64,000 bases of DNA from Sipunculus nudus (lineage: Eukaryota; Annelida; Sipuncula; Golfingiida; Sipunculidae). The stretch lies in assembly GCA_026874595.1 (NCBI GenBank), contig CM049317.1:65344618-65408617 (forward strand), read 5' to 3'. Below the pieces are notes generated by a model that saw nothing but the letters and a program-made list of their open reading frames with translations, searched no databases and had not been told where the DNA came from. The translations under genes and the position numbers were made by a program. This document shows positions 1 through 12,251 of this stretch, one piece after another (within the stretch, counting starts at the first letter, position 1; each line of letters opens with the position of its first letter).

Positions 1-60
1 GATCTGTTTCCCACACTGAAATCAATACAAAAATGATGACTTTGTACCTTAGCCGGGTAG

Positions 61-213
61 ACAAAGTACGAACCAGAGACTTTAATTAATGGAATCCATA
101 CTGCATTGCTGAAAGGAGGACGAACAAATCAACTTTTGGATCATGTTATTATTTCGGATGAGCTGGCCATAATTTTAAGTCCCAAAGATCACAAGGCAGT
201 TCTTATTTCTTAA
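61..213 (+). pseudogene. Relic of a non-LTR retrotransposon (LINE) endonuclease domain, C-terminal end
   Basis: A 50-codon frame opens right after an in-frame TAG at 58-60 and closes at TAA 211-213; it has no start codon of its own. Around codons 26-32 it reads LDHVIIS and near the end DHKAVLIS. These resemble the last two motifs of the endonuclease/exonuclease/phosphatase (APE-like) fold of LINEs: the (I/L)D-x-(I/V)-x-x-S strand and the SDH-x-x-V catalytic motif. In that family the Asp-His pair is catalytic and the domain nicks target DNA before reverse transcription. The gap between the two motifs, about 15 residues, is shorter than usual, so a deletion is likely. No reverse transcriptase follows: the sequence downstream has frequent stops. 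I infer a dead fragment. It could instead be a chance match, as only two short motifs support it. Confidence 0.38.
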
Positions 214-639
214 AATAGAACAACCATTTTACCCTGCGTCGTTTGTTGCAGTCTGTATATTAACAGACAGAGATCCTTGCTTTTTAAGTAACTTTAATTG
301 ACCCATGAACATACAATAGACTGGCATCATCTCAGTACAACGGGCGCATATCCAGATTCTCTTCCTTTCCGTCTCTAAGTTTGTGACCTTGTATCAATCA
401 TTGATGGTCTAAAGAAGTTAGCCATAGGAGAGATGGATATAAGGAGAAGAAATAAATAAAATCGCTCTGAGTACTTATAGTTTATTGATTTATTTAACTT
501 TTAAATATTTTTTTATTTAACCGACTCGATTTTTAATACTAGCCTAGCCAGGTATACACTTCTGCAGTTTTCCATTCTGGACTCGGACTACATGACAGTG
601 CAGTAGCACACGCTTCCTCTCATTTTATATCCTGGTGTT
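214..639. other. AT-rich spacer without recognisable features
   Basis: Stops are frequent in all frames. A T-rich tract lies near 490-530. I see no repeat or RNA structure I can name. Confidence 0.6.
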
Positions 640-895
640 AACCAAACCCGGTGCCTGCTGCACCTGCGGGCACAAGGTGCGTTATAGTCCCTATTGCTGG
701 GTCATACCCCCGAGGAACCCCCGAAAGGGGTTTTGAATTAAACTAAGCCCTTGGAAACGAAATTTCTAATTAAGCCAACATAGCACATATCCTTTATAGG
801 GTCCGAAAGCGAAAAATCTCACCGCCTCGGCTGAGATTCGAACTCATAGTCTCCCCGCTTTGAATCATATGATTTATCCATAGACCACAGAAAAC
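640..895 (-). mobile_element. tRNA-derived SINE (minus strand), head at 895-812
   Basis: Read on the minus strand from about 893, the sequence has an A-box-like segment TGGTCTATGGATAA, then about 35 nt later a good B box GAGTTCGAATCTC (plus-strand complement at 834-846). That spacing is normal for the internal RNA polymerase III promoter of a tRNA gene. The cloverleaf is imperfect in the anticodon arm, and unrelated body sequence continues to about 640, including a small hairpin with arms AACCCC and GGGGTT near 715-735. This is the anatomy of a tRNA-derived SINE, not a working tRNA gene. The 3' boundary and any target-site duplication are unclear. Confidence 0.5.
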
Positions 896-3555
896 GTACC
901 GTTTATACATGTAACATTTATACAATATGACATTTTTATGTTAGCCCTTCTTCGTTTTTTTTTCTCTAACAGTACCTTAATTATCGCGGCTTTTGTTTAA
1001 CGGTGGCAAATCTACTATTTGAGGAGGGTACCAGTCTATGCCAGGTTGAGCATTATTACTGGGCATATGTTATCAGACATTCTTGAGCAGGGAGCAGGTT
1101 ATAAATGGTTCTTCATAAAAGTTGATGTTATCAATGGGGATATCAATATAAGCAGTTAAGCACTACTCTATTAATACATATAGTTCTAATAATAATAATA
1201 ATAGATCCGATAAATTGTCCCAGCTACACATCATAGTTATATTAAAACTATAATCTGCATTCTAAGGAATGCAAGCCTCTGCAAGGTATATATGTGTGTG
1301 TGTGGGGGGGGGGAGGGGGGTCCTTGTTTTAGGAAGCGCCGAAAACAGTGTTTGCATGCACCAATTCAGCCCATATTCCCAGGATCATTCAAGATACGTT
1401 ACTCTACGTTTGTGAATATTCTTTCATGAAGTTAATAAACCCGGAATATCTGGCGGTTCCACAACAAAATCTAATCGATCCTTTACTGGCCCTTTCTTGA
1501 AATGCCCAGAAAAATGTCATGTGATACATTCATGATGGCATGATTTATGTGAACAAACACACACATGCATAACAACCGAAGGAGGCAAAAAGTAAGATTA
1601 ATAAACAAATGCAAAGATAAATGTGTTATCATGTCAAAGCTCGATTAATGGGAAACCGGGTACCATTAACAAGTAGCTTTATTTAGTCTGGACGATATAT
1701 CACATTAAAATATGTGGAAGTAGTTAAACTTGGTCTGGGCTGCAGTTTATTGAATTTTATCAGTCTTGCTTGGGATTCAGCTATGTGAACTGTGTCTTAG
1801 TTAACGAGAGCGTTGTCCTTTACGTTGACGTTTCAAGGTCAGTCGTCTATTGATCGTGTTGCATTTCACAAAGTTAAAAGAAAAGCACGGTGCAAGGGCA
1901 GCTTGATTCACTGATTGAGTCTTCACTATGCTCGGGTCATAAAGCAATATTACGTGCCGGAGGGTCGTTAAACCGCTGGCTAAAACTGACGAATTATTTC
2001 GGGTAAACGGGTCGGGCTTAAACCTTGAGACCAAGGCAGATGTGGAAACCCCTTGGGAGTTTTAATCTGAGGGGTTCAAAGTATCACTGTGGCAATAATC
2101 ACTGATGGACCCGGAACAAATCACTCTCAATGGTGAAATAGTATTAAATTCACGAAGCCATATCTCGGTTCAAAGGTTCTCCTTCCCGAGGGAGAGTGTC
2201 CGTGCGTTCATGTTTGTGTAAACAACGTTTGAGTAGATGAGATGGGCGTGATAATAAATGCACAGTGAAGGAACATTAATTAAAGAACGTCATCTGAATC
2301 ATATATTCATTGATTGTAAATTTATTAAAAAACATTAATGAAAAGATGGTTTAGACTATAATTAATTTCCTGCAGTCAGGGACCATGTTTAATCAAGAAG
2401 ATAGGCCTACATTTAATCAGACATGTTTCAAAAGATAAAGAAAGCGTGTATAAACTTACTACTGAATTAATAGATGACCTCTGAAATACATGACCAGGGA
2501 AATATCTGCCTATTTTTTCTAAAAGAGAGAGAGAGAGAGCACCTGATTTGAGTTATAATCCGGAGGTCATGATTTTATTCTGAACTAAATAGACATGATC
2601 TCTTTAACAATGCTAAGGTCGTAATTTGAACCACGGTTAAGAGGTCATGCTCTGATTAACGCTTCAGAGGTCCTAACTTGATACATGCATGTGGTTTTAG
2701 TCATTGCATTGGGTTTTATTTGATATTGAGAGTTTCCGAGTGGTGTGTTCCCTTGATTAACACAGAGGATTAAAATTCCCACCGTGAAGTTATGCAATAA
2801 CTATTTCTGAATTAAATAATTTACAAAAGGAATTCTGAAACATTTCATAAGATTTTTGTAGAATAATTATCTCTGAATGGCAATTTTAAGATAAATTGAC
2901 AGGCCAATTAGTAATCTAGTTGCATGCCACTCACACACGTCTTGGGAATCCTATATTTGCTTCTTGTTTCAATTTGTAATTGACACTCAATCATTTCTTG
3001 TAACATTTAATGTTTTTGCTTTTGTAGTTGTTTTATATTGTTTCTTGTCTGGGTCTTTCTTAAGACTCATGCAAAAATTAGATTTTCAAGAATGAAAATG
3101 TCTCAAAGCAGTCACAACACGACCTGACACATGTTAAAATCAGTCACTGCAGCGAAGGGCATGCCATGTAATTTAAAATAATGTTTTTAATGGTTTCCTT
3201 GGTCAACTAACTGGGATAAGGGTCGTAGTTTCATCCTTATAAATATGTCCTCATGATTTCAAGTTGATTACATTCTGCAGGTGAAAAGAAATTAGATTAA
3301 AATTCAAGATTATTTTTGTCTGTTTGTGTAATTTTCTTTTTTTTTATTCCAGTAGCAATTTATAGATTGTGCGTAAAAAGAACCTGCGTGGTTTTAGAGA
3401 TAGAAGTGGTTATATTTCTAATTTGTTTGTAGCCTAGCTCTGACAGAGGGTTGTACCTTATGAAATTGTAGCCTTCTATAGTTTGTTGTAATAATCTCTC
3501 GTTAGCAATACATAATTCACATTACAAAAGGACATATTTATATATAAAGCTGTAG

Positions 3556-3558
<3 letters not shown>
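896..3558. other. Gene-free AT-rich interval with short simple repeats
   Basis: No credible coding frame; the only track-length frame (1801-2034, minus, 77 codons) has no family resemblance. Visible items are a short (AAT)n at about 1187-1203, a (TG)n followed by two G runs at about 1292-1320, and a (GA)n at about 2523-2540. Nothing else stands out. Confidence 0.6.

Positions 3559-3594
<36 letters not shown>
3559..3594. repeat. (TA)n microsatellite
   Basis: About 18 uninterrupted TA units, directly abutting the LTR-like block that starts at 3595. Confidence 0.95.
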
Positions 3595-3598
<4 letters not shown>

Positions 3599-4326
3599 AC
3601 AGGTACCCCTTTTATTGTGTGCAGTGGTCTTACAGATGATTGTTTTGTTGTGCATACGAATGTTTCATGTGTTGTTGGCATTTTGTTTGTGTGCCACGCG
3701 TAGCTCGTGTTGTAGCGGCCTCGCCTGGCCGGATGTTGCAGGCTCGGTTTAATCCGCATTGGGTGAACCCTAGATACACGTCGTTCCCGTTATAGTATGT
3801 TCTTTGAACGTGTGTACTGTGTTAGATTCGAGCAATGGAAGATTCTCGGTTTGAGGTGAAAAGTTTTAAAAAGGGGGCTGTGTTTTAGAGCCGGGAGAGA
3901 GGCGAGAGAAGATTCCAGTGGACACGGAGGCGTGTGTGTCAGTTTGTGGGACCTATTCCGATATGTGCGGCAATTATAGATTTTCTTCAGATTTTCTTCT
4001 GGATTTTGTGACGATTCTTATTTGGTCTTCTTCAGTTTTCTTTCTGGATTGTAACAAGAGCTTTACATTGGACTGTTATTCTCCGAGAGAATTTGTGTGG
4101 ACTTTTATCGCTGTGACAGTGGTGGTATCCAGGTACTGTGCCCCTTGTTTATTTTACTGTGTGATTGTATTGATGTGTTGTTATACCGCTGTTATACTGT
4201 ATAATTGTATTGATTTAGTGTATTGTAATGTTAGGGTTGTTTAAGAATAAATTAAAGTTATTTGTTAAAAAAAACACTGACTTCTTTATTCATTCCCCTA
4301 GACATTTCACACTGCCTAGTGTTACA
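3595..4326 (+). mobile_element. Putative solo LTR of a Gypsy-like retrotransposon
   Basis: The 732-bp block begins TGTTACAGG and ends TAGTGTTACA, giving the TG...CA ends and short TGT/ACA inverted termini of LTRs. The order inside fits U3-R-U5: a GC-richer leader with AGAGAGGCGAGAGAAG near 3896-3912, then T-rich sequence, then a polyadenylation signal (AATAAA at about 4245) followed within about 25 nt by an A run and a short tail. The 108-codon frame at 3918-4244 is Cys/Val-rich with no family resemblance and is probably not a gene. I see no primer-binding site, gag/pol or second LTR, hence solo. Against it: the flanks do not form a clear 5-bp duplication. TGTTACAG occurs at both edges and could instead be an 8-bp duplication around some other insertion. 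Confidence 0.42.
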
Positions 4327-6535
4327 GAATCTGATTTTTTTTTCTCCATTACAAAATTTATGTTCATCACGCATATGTGATCTGTTGATATTAGGTTCCG
4401 TTGCATAAAAGTGATAAATATTTAACTAAACATATTTGGCGCATAAGAACAAACCCTTGTAATGGACCGCATGTGAACATAAGAGCAGTTCCTTTTAATA
4501 TGACCCATAGGCGGAGATTGTCTGTGTGTAAGAGAAAAACATACATCTTAACAATCACAGATAACATCACAAATATGAAACTGTTGTTGATTTTGGGACA
4601 CCATTCATAACGTAATAACAAACACAAAACTGATTTCACCTCAACTGTTAAACCAGTTATGATCTAGAAAAAAAATTCTGCCGAAAATGACTGGAAATTG
4701 TCAGAAAAAAAAGGGCCTCAGGGCAACAAATACTAGCAAGTGTATATTACATATAAGGTCTATTGGAGCGTGTTAGCGTGACATCCTTACAAATGGCCAT
4801 ATTTAAATATAATCAATAGGACTTAACATATATCATTTTGTAACTAAAATACATAAACTTATAAGAGAGGAACAAACAATGGAGCGCTGAAAATTATGAC
4901 TCATAGAAATAAAAAGTGTTTCGTACTTTAGAGTGGGGCCGTACATTTGGCATGAAGTCATTGCGAATCCTAACAACTTGTCCATCTGTTACCATAAACC
5001 AATTTAGTCAAACCCTGTTTTTTTTATAACTCGAGACTTGTCATGGTTTAATTGCAACCGCAACAGGTTTTGGAACTTTGATTTCGATAGTGAGTAACGT
5101 ATGCTTTAATCACTGAAACAAACCCGCATTCACTTTCAATTATCACGTTCAAAGCGCGTCATAAAATATTCAGAATTCCATGTCATTTTCACACTGGGTT
5201 AATGGCTCATGAGGTCATCCGGTACAATATCAAGTGCAATGTATATATTTGTGCCATTAGGAACACTAATTGGCCCATTTCCTCAAGTTAACTCATACAC
5301 AGTTCTCCCCGAGGGGTGTTTGTTCTTTTTAGTGTATTCGAAAACTAGGACGCAGTTTCCCTGGTATCTGGTGCGTGGATTTTGTATTGAATACTTTGCT
5401 TTTTGATCTTATCTATATCAACTGTACCCTTTGACCTGAAATCTATTACTAGGTCAAGGACGACCCCGGGGTGGGTTTTGGAAACGATACTGCACCAGGT
5501 GACCCGGTACTCGGTGAAATCGATTGTCACGCATCTGTTATCTATTTATAGAAACTTGTCTCCGTACCGTGTTTGAACATTTGATGTAAGTTGAATAGTG
5601 AATATTTCTCCATATAGTGCCGCTCCTGAAATAATACACGAAACACTACTTTTCAGAGCAACACAATAAGAACATTGGGACACTGTACATGCTCGACTCG
5701 TGGAATAAAATGGTAAATAGATAAATGTTGAATCCCAATGCGGGCTGCTTCAATTTGTAACAGCCCTGCCTGAAATTGGTAGAGATCATCACTGATTTAA
5801 ACTACATTAAATACACATCTGCAATGATGTGAAGGCCCTATAGACCAGTTTACATAAAGTGCCTAGATATGAGATTGGCAACAAAAGCCATATCGTAAAC
5901 GGCACTGAAAATTCTGATGAAGAAACAACTGTATGTGATTTCTGACAGCGACTCACGCTTACAAGGATCATTTCATTAATGTAATTTTCTAACAACATCA
6001 TTGTCCCACAGCTTCCATTACAAATTATAGCATGGGATATGTGTGCATGTCTCTTGAATTTCTGACCGCTTTTGCACATGTTCCCACGGGTTTTGTAATT
6101 GGTAGCTGAGTCGTGCGAGAAACCTATAATATTTACATTACAACATCCGGGCATCGTTAGGCAGACCAGCTGACCTGGCGTCAGGGGTAACGATCGCGGA
6201 TTTACTTCCTTTATTGTGTCCCGTAAAGGACAAAACCACCTGCGGATGAATACTTAATTCTCACCAGTAGTAGGAATATTTTACATACGAGTGGGATCCA
6301 TTAGAAAATATACTTATGTAGTATAAATAATCCCCTCAACTACAGTATATTCTGTGAAGTATTGTTTTTTAGTACAATATATATAATAACTAATTTTACG
6401 ATATTTACGGATAATTAAACCAGTTTTATTACCAATAGTAGTGTCCCAAATAAATATCAGATTATTCCTTGGTTTCAATGGAGATACCATTATTTATATT
6501 AATCATGGTCTTGTATATTAAACATGTATATATAA

Positions 6536-6537
<2 letters not shown>
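4327..6537. other. Gene-free interval
   Basis: Open frames of 61-115 codons occur on both strands (longest 5807-6154, minus), overlapping and without recognisable motifs. I see no simple repeat above 20 bp and no element ends. Confidence 0.6.
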
Positions 6538-6580
<43 letters not shown>

Positions 6581-6607
6581 TTGAACCTCTGCTTATATAT
6601 ATATATA
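6538..6607. repeat. (TA)n tract containing a stranded transposon end
   Basis: (TA)n at about 6541-6577 is followed by CAGTTGAACCTCTGCTTA (6578-6595), which matches the terminus of pogo/Tigger-like elements (CAGTNRAACCTC). A further (TA)n then runs to 6607, where a complete element begins. The short piece looks like the stub of an older copy cut off by TA-tract insertion or slippage. Confidence 0.75.
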
Positions 6608-7522
6608 CAGTAAAATCTTGCCTATTATCGGAATTACGATTGCTTTTTCATGGTCCAATTTTTCGCTATATATCATATTTTTAAACCTCGGAATAGAGAG
6701 CACCTCGTTTTTCCGTTTTACGGCCACCTTTTTTGGTCCCAACGGGCGCCCTGAAGCTCAAAAAAGCGACCACTAAGTAAAGAGTAAACACCGCCAGGTC
6801 AGCCGTAGCGGTGGGTCGGGAGCAAACTAATGCATTACATTCTTAATTAGCAGAAGATTAGCAGGGCAGAAGATGAAACAAGTGCAGGGCATAGATGAAA
6901 GGATGTTCACGGATGATCAAACCAGAATAGGAATGTTTGGTTCACGGTGTCATAACTTTTATGAGGCCTGCCGTTAACTGTGTGCGTGAAACCTAGACCC
7001 CTACCTTCAAGAATGTATTGGATATGGCAACCACCAATAAAGAATTTTTGCGTGATCGCGGCTACCATGTCTTGTGGCATGACGTCTTCGCCGGAGGACA
7101 AGCTGCAGGGGCGAGCCGTACACGCCAAGTGTCAAAGTCGGCAGTTTTGTATGGATCGGGTTACTTAGGAAATGACGAATGAGCCTGGTGGTCTGAGGAT
7201 AATGTTACGATGTATCAAGCATAAATATCGTACAAGTATTCATTGTATATATTTAAATAATAATAACAGAAGTTGTGCTTGCCTTGATATGTGCTTGGAT
7301 ATGAATTTTTCATTTCTTTTCTCTCTTTGAGTTTTTTTTCATTTTTACAGTATTAACATATCAAGTTATACTAAACGTATATGCAAATTTAGGTAGAAAA
7401 CTAAATCAGTATTCAAGCATATAATGAATAGCTACTTCAATGACAGACGAGTTGTTGTGTGAACCTCCCTTGGGCGATCACTTTATCTCGATCCCGTTGG
7501 TGGTCGTTTTTCCGAGGTTTTA

Positions 7523-7525
<3 letters not shown>
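6608..7525. mobile_element. Non-autonomous pogo/Tigger-like DNA transposon, 918 bp, TA target duplication
   Basis: The left end reads CAGTAAAATCTTGCC and the complement of the right end reads CAGTAAAACCTCGG, both bordered by TA (6606-6607 and 7526-7527). CAGT(A/G)NAACCTC termini with a TA duplication are typical of pogo/Tigger members of the Tc1-mariner superfamily. Degenerate GACCACC / GGTGGTC words recur inside both ends. There is no DDE transposase: the internal frames (6907-7128 minus, 73 codons; 6980-7168 plus) lack a CENP-B-like helix-turn-helix or DDE motif. It would depend on a transposase supplied elsewhere. Both ends sit in (TA)n. Confidence 0.68.
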
Positions 7526-7585
<60 letters not shown>

Positions 7586-7592
7586 TATATAT
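7526..7592. repeat. (TA)n microsatellite
   Basis: Long near-perfect TA tract beginning at the TA duplication of the preceding transposon; one A interruption near its 3' end, then a short (GT)n. Confidence 0.95.
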
Positions 7593-8543
7593 GTGCGTGT
7601 GTGTGTATTTGTGTATTTATTATTCATGATTTATTTTCATTCATTTGTTCATGATTTTTACCTGTTATATTTCATTTTGTGTACACTGTATACACCATTC
7701 TTATCATGATAATAAATTTATGTGAGCAATATGTTTAAATAGTGGGATCACGAACAAATACCAGGTTTTACATATTATACACCGTATTCTGCTTATTTTA
7801 CTTCAAATGATTCAACCATTTGCCAACTTCAATTTGACATGCATCACGTTGAGCATACTAATTTTCGTATATATCAAGAATAAATCATTAGGATGCCTGG
7901 AATTCATTTCAACAATATGTATTAAACAGGTCTCAAAAGTGCTCATTTTCAATAGGTCATGCTCTGGTCTCATTTCAGTCAAATCATCGGCACAATGAGG
8001 GCACAATACAAATGTCACATAATTTCTTTTAATGAAGTAAGTCCTTGCCATTAAACGTTCTTTATTGTCGTGCATCAATTAACTTTCCTGGATTAGCAGC
8101 TGTTAGCCCCTGTTTATCGATCCATCTTTGCTCAAGAGTCATGCGCTGCCTCAGTATAAGCTCTTTTTGGCTGGCATGATAAGGTATCGTGATACCTGTA
8201 TCAAACACGCCCATGGTATACACTCCGAATGCCGCCTTAGCCGTGTATTTAAGATATCCCCGAGTCGTGTGACAGGTCCTCTCGTACTCGATAATTACCT
8301 GCGATGCGTGAGTCTTATACACACAATGGAATAAGTGGGATACATTCTGAAATAAGGAAAAGCCCTGCATGGAGCGTACCCTGCAGTTAAGCAAGCCTAA
8401 TTATGAACATTTCGTGACCAAGTCGTTGTACCTTTTTCTTTTGCACTATTGTGCTTTTGTGATTGTTCGTCCCACCAAGAAAGTAAGGATTTTACCCATG
8501 TTTTTACCCTTTTGTCTCGGTTGATTTTTATTATCTACTACAC

Positions 8544-8544
<1 letters not shown>
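7593..8544. other. Gene-free interval
   Basis: Overlapping frames on both strands (7812-8078, 8062-8394 minus; 7807-7998 plus) show no motif, signal peptide or splice context. No repeats seen. Confidence 0.6.
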
Positions 8545-8589
<45 letters not shown>

Positions 8590-8600
8590 GTATATATATA
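8545..8600. repeat. (TA)n microsatellite with TG interruptions
   Basis: TA tract of about 55 bp, interrupted twice by TG near its 3' end. Confidence 0.95.
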
Positions 8601-8817
8601 TCATTATTTACTATACGTACATATTATATGTTGTATATAGACGACGTTAGGATACAGTATCTTAGAAAAGAAGGGAGGCAACCCCAGCACAGGTAAACAA
8701 ATATGGTGGGGGTACTATAGTTGGACCCCATATTAATCTTGCATGCTCCGTTGACTTTCGTTAATGAGCGTATATTGTTCCATTTCCAAGATTCAGAGGT
8801 CGAAAAATAAAGGACAC

Positions 8818-8844
8818 GCGCCCCCTCTGAATCCGCCCCTATAC
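8818..8844. mobile_element. Solo terminus of a hAT-like MITE
   Basis: On the minus strand this reads TATAGGGGCGGATTCAG followed by a G-rich run, matching the CAGGGGCGGATCCAG-type end seen at 13792. The partner end is not evident within 200 bp to the left, so this is a fragment or a strongly diverged copy. Confidence 0.4.
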
Positions 8845-9124
8845 ACGTTTACAATTTAAGCCTTTTTAAACAACTCTATACTACAAGCGGTGCAGCGATG
8901 TAGGTTTAATTCATCACAGAGCTATGACTTTAATGAAGGCAAGTACCTGAATAAAAAGCCAAGATCCTTAATCAGAATTTATTTAAACGAATTAACTTTG
9001 CCAAGCGCTGGCCGCGCAGCCTAAGTCCTGTAAGTACGGAATGCTGACGTGGATCCAGGTGGTAATAAATAAGTAGGTAGCCTACTTCAAGAAGAACTAA
9101 TTGAAGGACACCTATCCTTGTTAT

Positions 9125-9430
9125 ACTTGTGCCCTGTATTGTATTTAGAAGGTTAGCTCAATTTGCAAATATGAATAATTCTAATATTCTTATATTACTA
9201 ATCTTCTTACTGCATCAGTCGGCTCCGGCGACGTACACCATTTATTTATCCTAACTCTGGCAAAAACAAATATTCTTTTTTACAACTGTGCCTTGTCTGG
9301 TATTTAAAAGGTTAGCTCAATATGGAAATATGAATAATTCTGATATTCATATTCAAATAATCTGCTTACCACATCAGTCAGTTCCGGCCACGTAAACCTC
9401 TAATTTATCCTTGCTCTGCCATAAAGAAAT
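9125..9430 (+). repeat. Degenerate tandem dimer, about 158-bp unit
   Basis: Two consecutive copies (about 9125-9281 and 9282-9430) share blocks in the same order: TTAGCTCAAT, AATATGAATAATTCT, GCATCAGTC / ACATCAGTC, CCGGC-ACGTA and TTTATCCT. They differ at roughly one position in five. No inverted ends or tRNA promoter boxes are visible. An old local duplication is the simplest reading. Confidence 0.75.
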
Positions 9431-10404
9431 GACGACGCCCGGTAAAACTATGTTATAAGTAATATCTTAGTTGATTACTTATAGCTTATATCACATATTA
9501 TCCACCTTATTTTAAATGAAATACATACAAATGGATACATAATTTGATGCTGTGCATACTGTTCAATGTATTTTTAGAAAAGCGACATTTTCCCTCTGAC
9601 ATGAGTTAATTGGGATATTACTGTGTGACATTTGCGCGATCACTTATGAAATAGAGTTCCTGCTGTTGAGAATATCCTTGAAACATCTAAAGATTAGCAG
9701 AGGAGACATTAATTCTGCCATTGGTCTGGAAAGTAATATTGTTTCAGATCAGCAGAAATACTGTTTATTAAGAAAGAAAACGAAATGTTTTTTTTAAATG
9801 TTTTAATTTTTGTTCACTGGATACACCATCCTTCTTCAGAAGGAAACAACGTAGACTTGATAGAGAGCAATACGGTAATTAACACACACAGACACACCAA
9901 CACACATTACAAAGAAGTATGTAAGAGCCTTCCAACCTGTAATGAGGCCGCTTGGTTTATGCGAAAACGACCCGCCTGTCCCTTCAGGCACAAATGTTAT
10001 TTAGTTGAAAGGGTGATTTGTAACTTAACACAGGAGAGACTATTATTTGTTCAACATTGCAAACGAACTTATACGGGGCCTGTCAAATACCTACCAGTCG
10101 CATGTATTGCTGAGAAAAGGAACTATTTGCGGGGTTAGGCAAGACACTGAGAAATCTCCATAATATCCTACCCACGGGGCGATTAGGCTTTATGGGTATA
10201 AATCACCAGTTTTATCTCTAACCTTAAAGTACACCATTCATTCAGGCAAAGCACATTAGTCCAGATGGAATCATACCTCAAACAGACAAGCCCAAGTCAT
10301 TCCAGAGTGAGCGACGTCCTCCTAAGATGATATTGCCAAGATCAGCCAATGCACGGAAGGCAATAGACAGTGGTTGTTGGCTGGAGGTTTGACGCGATCT
10401 CTAT
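9431..10404. other. Gene-free interval with one Cys-containing frame
   Basis: The frame at 9785-10138 (plus, 117 codons) starts with a hydrophobic stretch and has seven cysteines in its second half, superficially like a small secreted protein. The hydrophobic run is short and interrupted by His-rich residues, and the Cys spacing matches no family I know. I do not call it a gene. Confidence 0.5.
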
Positions 10405-10423
10405 GGGGGGGGGGGGGGGGGGG
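10405..10423 (+). repeat. Poly-G run of 19
   Basis: Nineteen consecutive G followed by TCGGGTGTG. Runs like this can form G-quadruplexes and are also frequent assembly-error sites. Confidence 0.9.
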
Positions 10424-12098
10424 TCGGGTGTGTTTTATCTCCCAGAGGTTAAAAAAAGACCTGACTGACACCTCACCTACACGTGACCCCCCTGTACTGG
10501 AGTTGGGATCTAAACTCGTCACCCACGTTTTATACCAGAATGCCATAGACGGATGATGGGCTACAGACAGTCGAGATGGAGCTCTCCGCCTCTTCTTTAA
10601 GTCAGACTGGCACATCCAACCATTCAAATCCGCCGACATAGCCTAATCGAACATGACGCTCCAATTTAATGGCTACTGCGCGTTATTTGCAGCAAAAATT
10701 CTATTACCATCGCTGTTGTCCATGACGTACAACCTTTGCATCATTGTTTTTTTCGGATCTTTTATATAGCTAGGAAGAGTTTCTGTTTCTAGATATAAAA
10801 CCCGTCATATTTTTGTACTTGTATTGCTGGTCTGATCAGTGAAGTGTGTTTAACAGTGATGTTTTTGGAAATTTATGTTGACTCGCGATATAATGGCTCA
10901 AGCAGACAACTGACCGTATGTCCAGTTCATCAGCATATCAGTATTACTTTATGATAAAGATAACTACATCGATAGTAATACAGCTAGTAATACAACAAGA
11001 AAAGTAATGATATAATGAAACAAACTAATAATAAATAAATAAATTACGGGATATCATTTTCAAGTTTCATTAATTAGGTTTATTTTTTCATATATTATGC
11101 TTTAGGTATTTTATTTTTGATATGTAAAGATAAGGAAAGACGCACCAAGGCCAAAATAATGTTTTAAAGTTAAAGGAGAAAATACAAAAACCCACCAGGG
11201 TCCTTCCGTTTCATCTTCTTATTGTCACGCTTGAACAGCAAGGTCATAGCTGCACTGGCACATTGCGGCTCCTATAATTACCGAAGAATGTCTATGTCCC
11301 TCGCTGGCACGCAGAAAAAAAAACTCCATGTCACAATGATACATATCATTTTGAATTTATCTAAAAATCCGTTCATTATTGTTTGCCTAAATTTGCTAAC
11401 AAAAAAATGAAAGGGAAATAAAATACCTTCCTGTCGGAGTTATAATAAATTAACAATATTCGTATTTGTTTTCTGGTTTGGCCATCTGTGCCGACCTAGC
11501 ACTAAGGCACAAGGTGCCAGTCTATTTTCTGATATAGGAATTTAACCCCTGTCAGTATTTCATTCCCACATATGTCAGTTTCCTAGGAATCACATTCAAA
11601 CATGCCAATCAATATTGGTGTATTCGACCACTTCAATTTAATCTTTGTCACAAAATAAAACATATGTCAATCCGCGTGTGTGTACCAATGACCTTGCACG
11701 ACTATGGCTGCAACACGCATTTCCAAGGAAATGGTTCTATAGCACAATTATAAAAACTATTTTCTCTTAATTTTCCATCGGCTGAGGTAAAGTAATTCCT
11801 TTATAAGGCAAGCACGCAAATCTGCCATCGGGTAAACCCCCGGGAAGTCCTGTGCTTATTGTGTAGAAATCTGAACCATTTACAAACATGAATGTAAGCG
11901 TATCGAGGCACTGTTATTTTATTACATGCTGGCAGTCTGCCACTGTATTTTTCATTGAATACAGCAAGCTTTTCTTTCTATTTCAAGTGAGTTGTTCCGC
12001 TAGCTTGTATTTTCCCTGGAGAGTATGAGTTTTCTCGATAAACTTCCAGTTCACAGAATTTCTACCAATAAAGTTCTTGGAATCACGGTCCTGAAATG

Positions 12099-12100
<2 letters not shown>
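10424..12100. other. Gene-free AT-rich interval
   Basis: Frames of 62-105 codons, none convincing. The 105-codon minus frame at 10322-10639 gets a Pro run from the poly-G tract, which argues for an artefact. No transposon ends seen. Confidence 0.6.
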
Positions 12101-12157
<57 letters not shown>

Positions 12158-12251
12158 TATATGTTATATAATATGTATATAATTTATATAAGTAAATACA
12201 CATAGAAGCGTATATGTATACACATATTATTATATATACGTGTGTGTATTT

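Noticed and set aside
9785-10138. 117-codon frame with hydrophobic start and seven Cys, like a small secreted peptide
   Set aside because: Signal-like region is weak and Cys spacing matches no family known to me; no transcript-like context.
10480-10560. Possible minus-strand tRNA-SINE head (GAGTTTAGATCCC resembling a B box)
   Set aside because: B box has several changes, A box is poor and no cloverleaf can be drawn.
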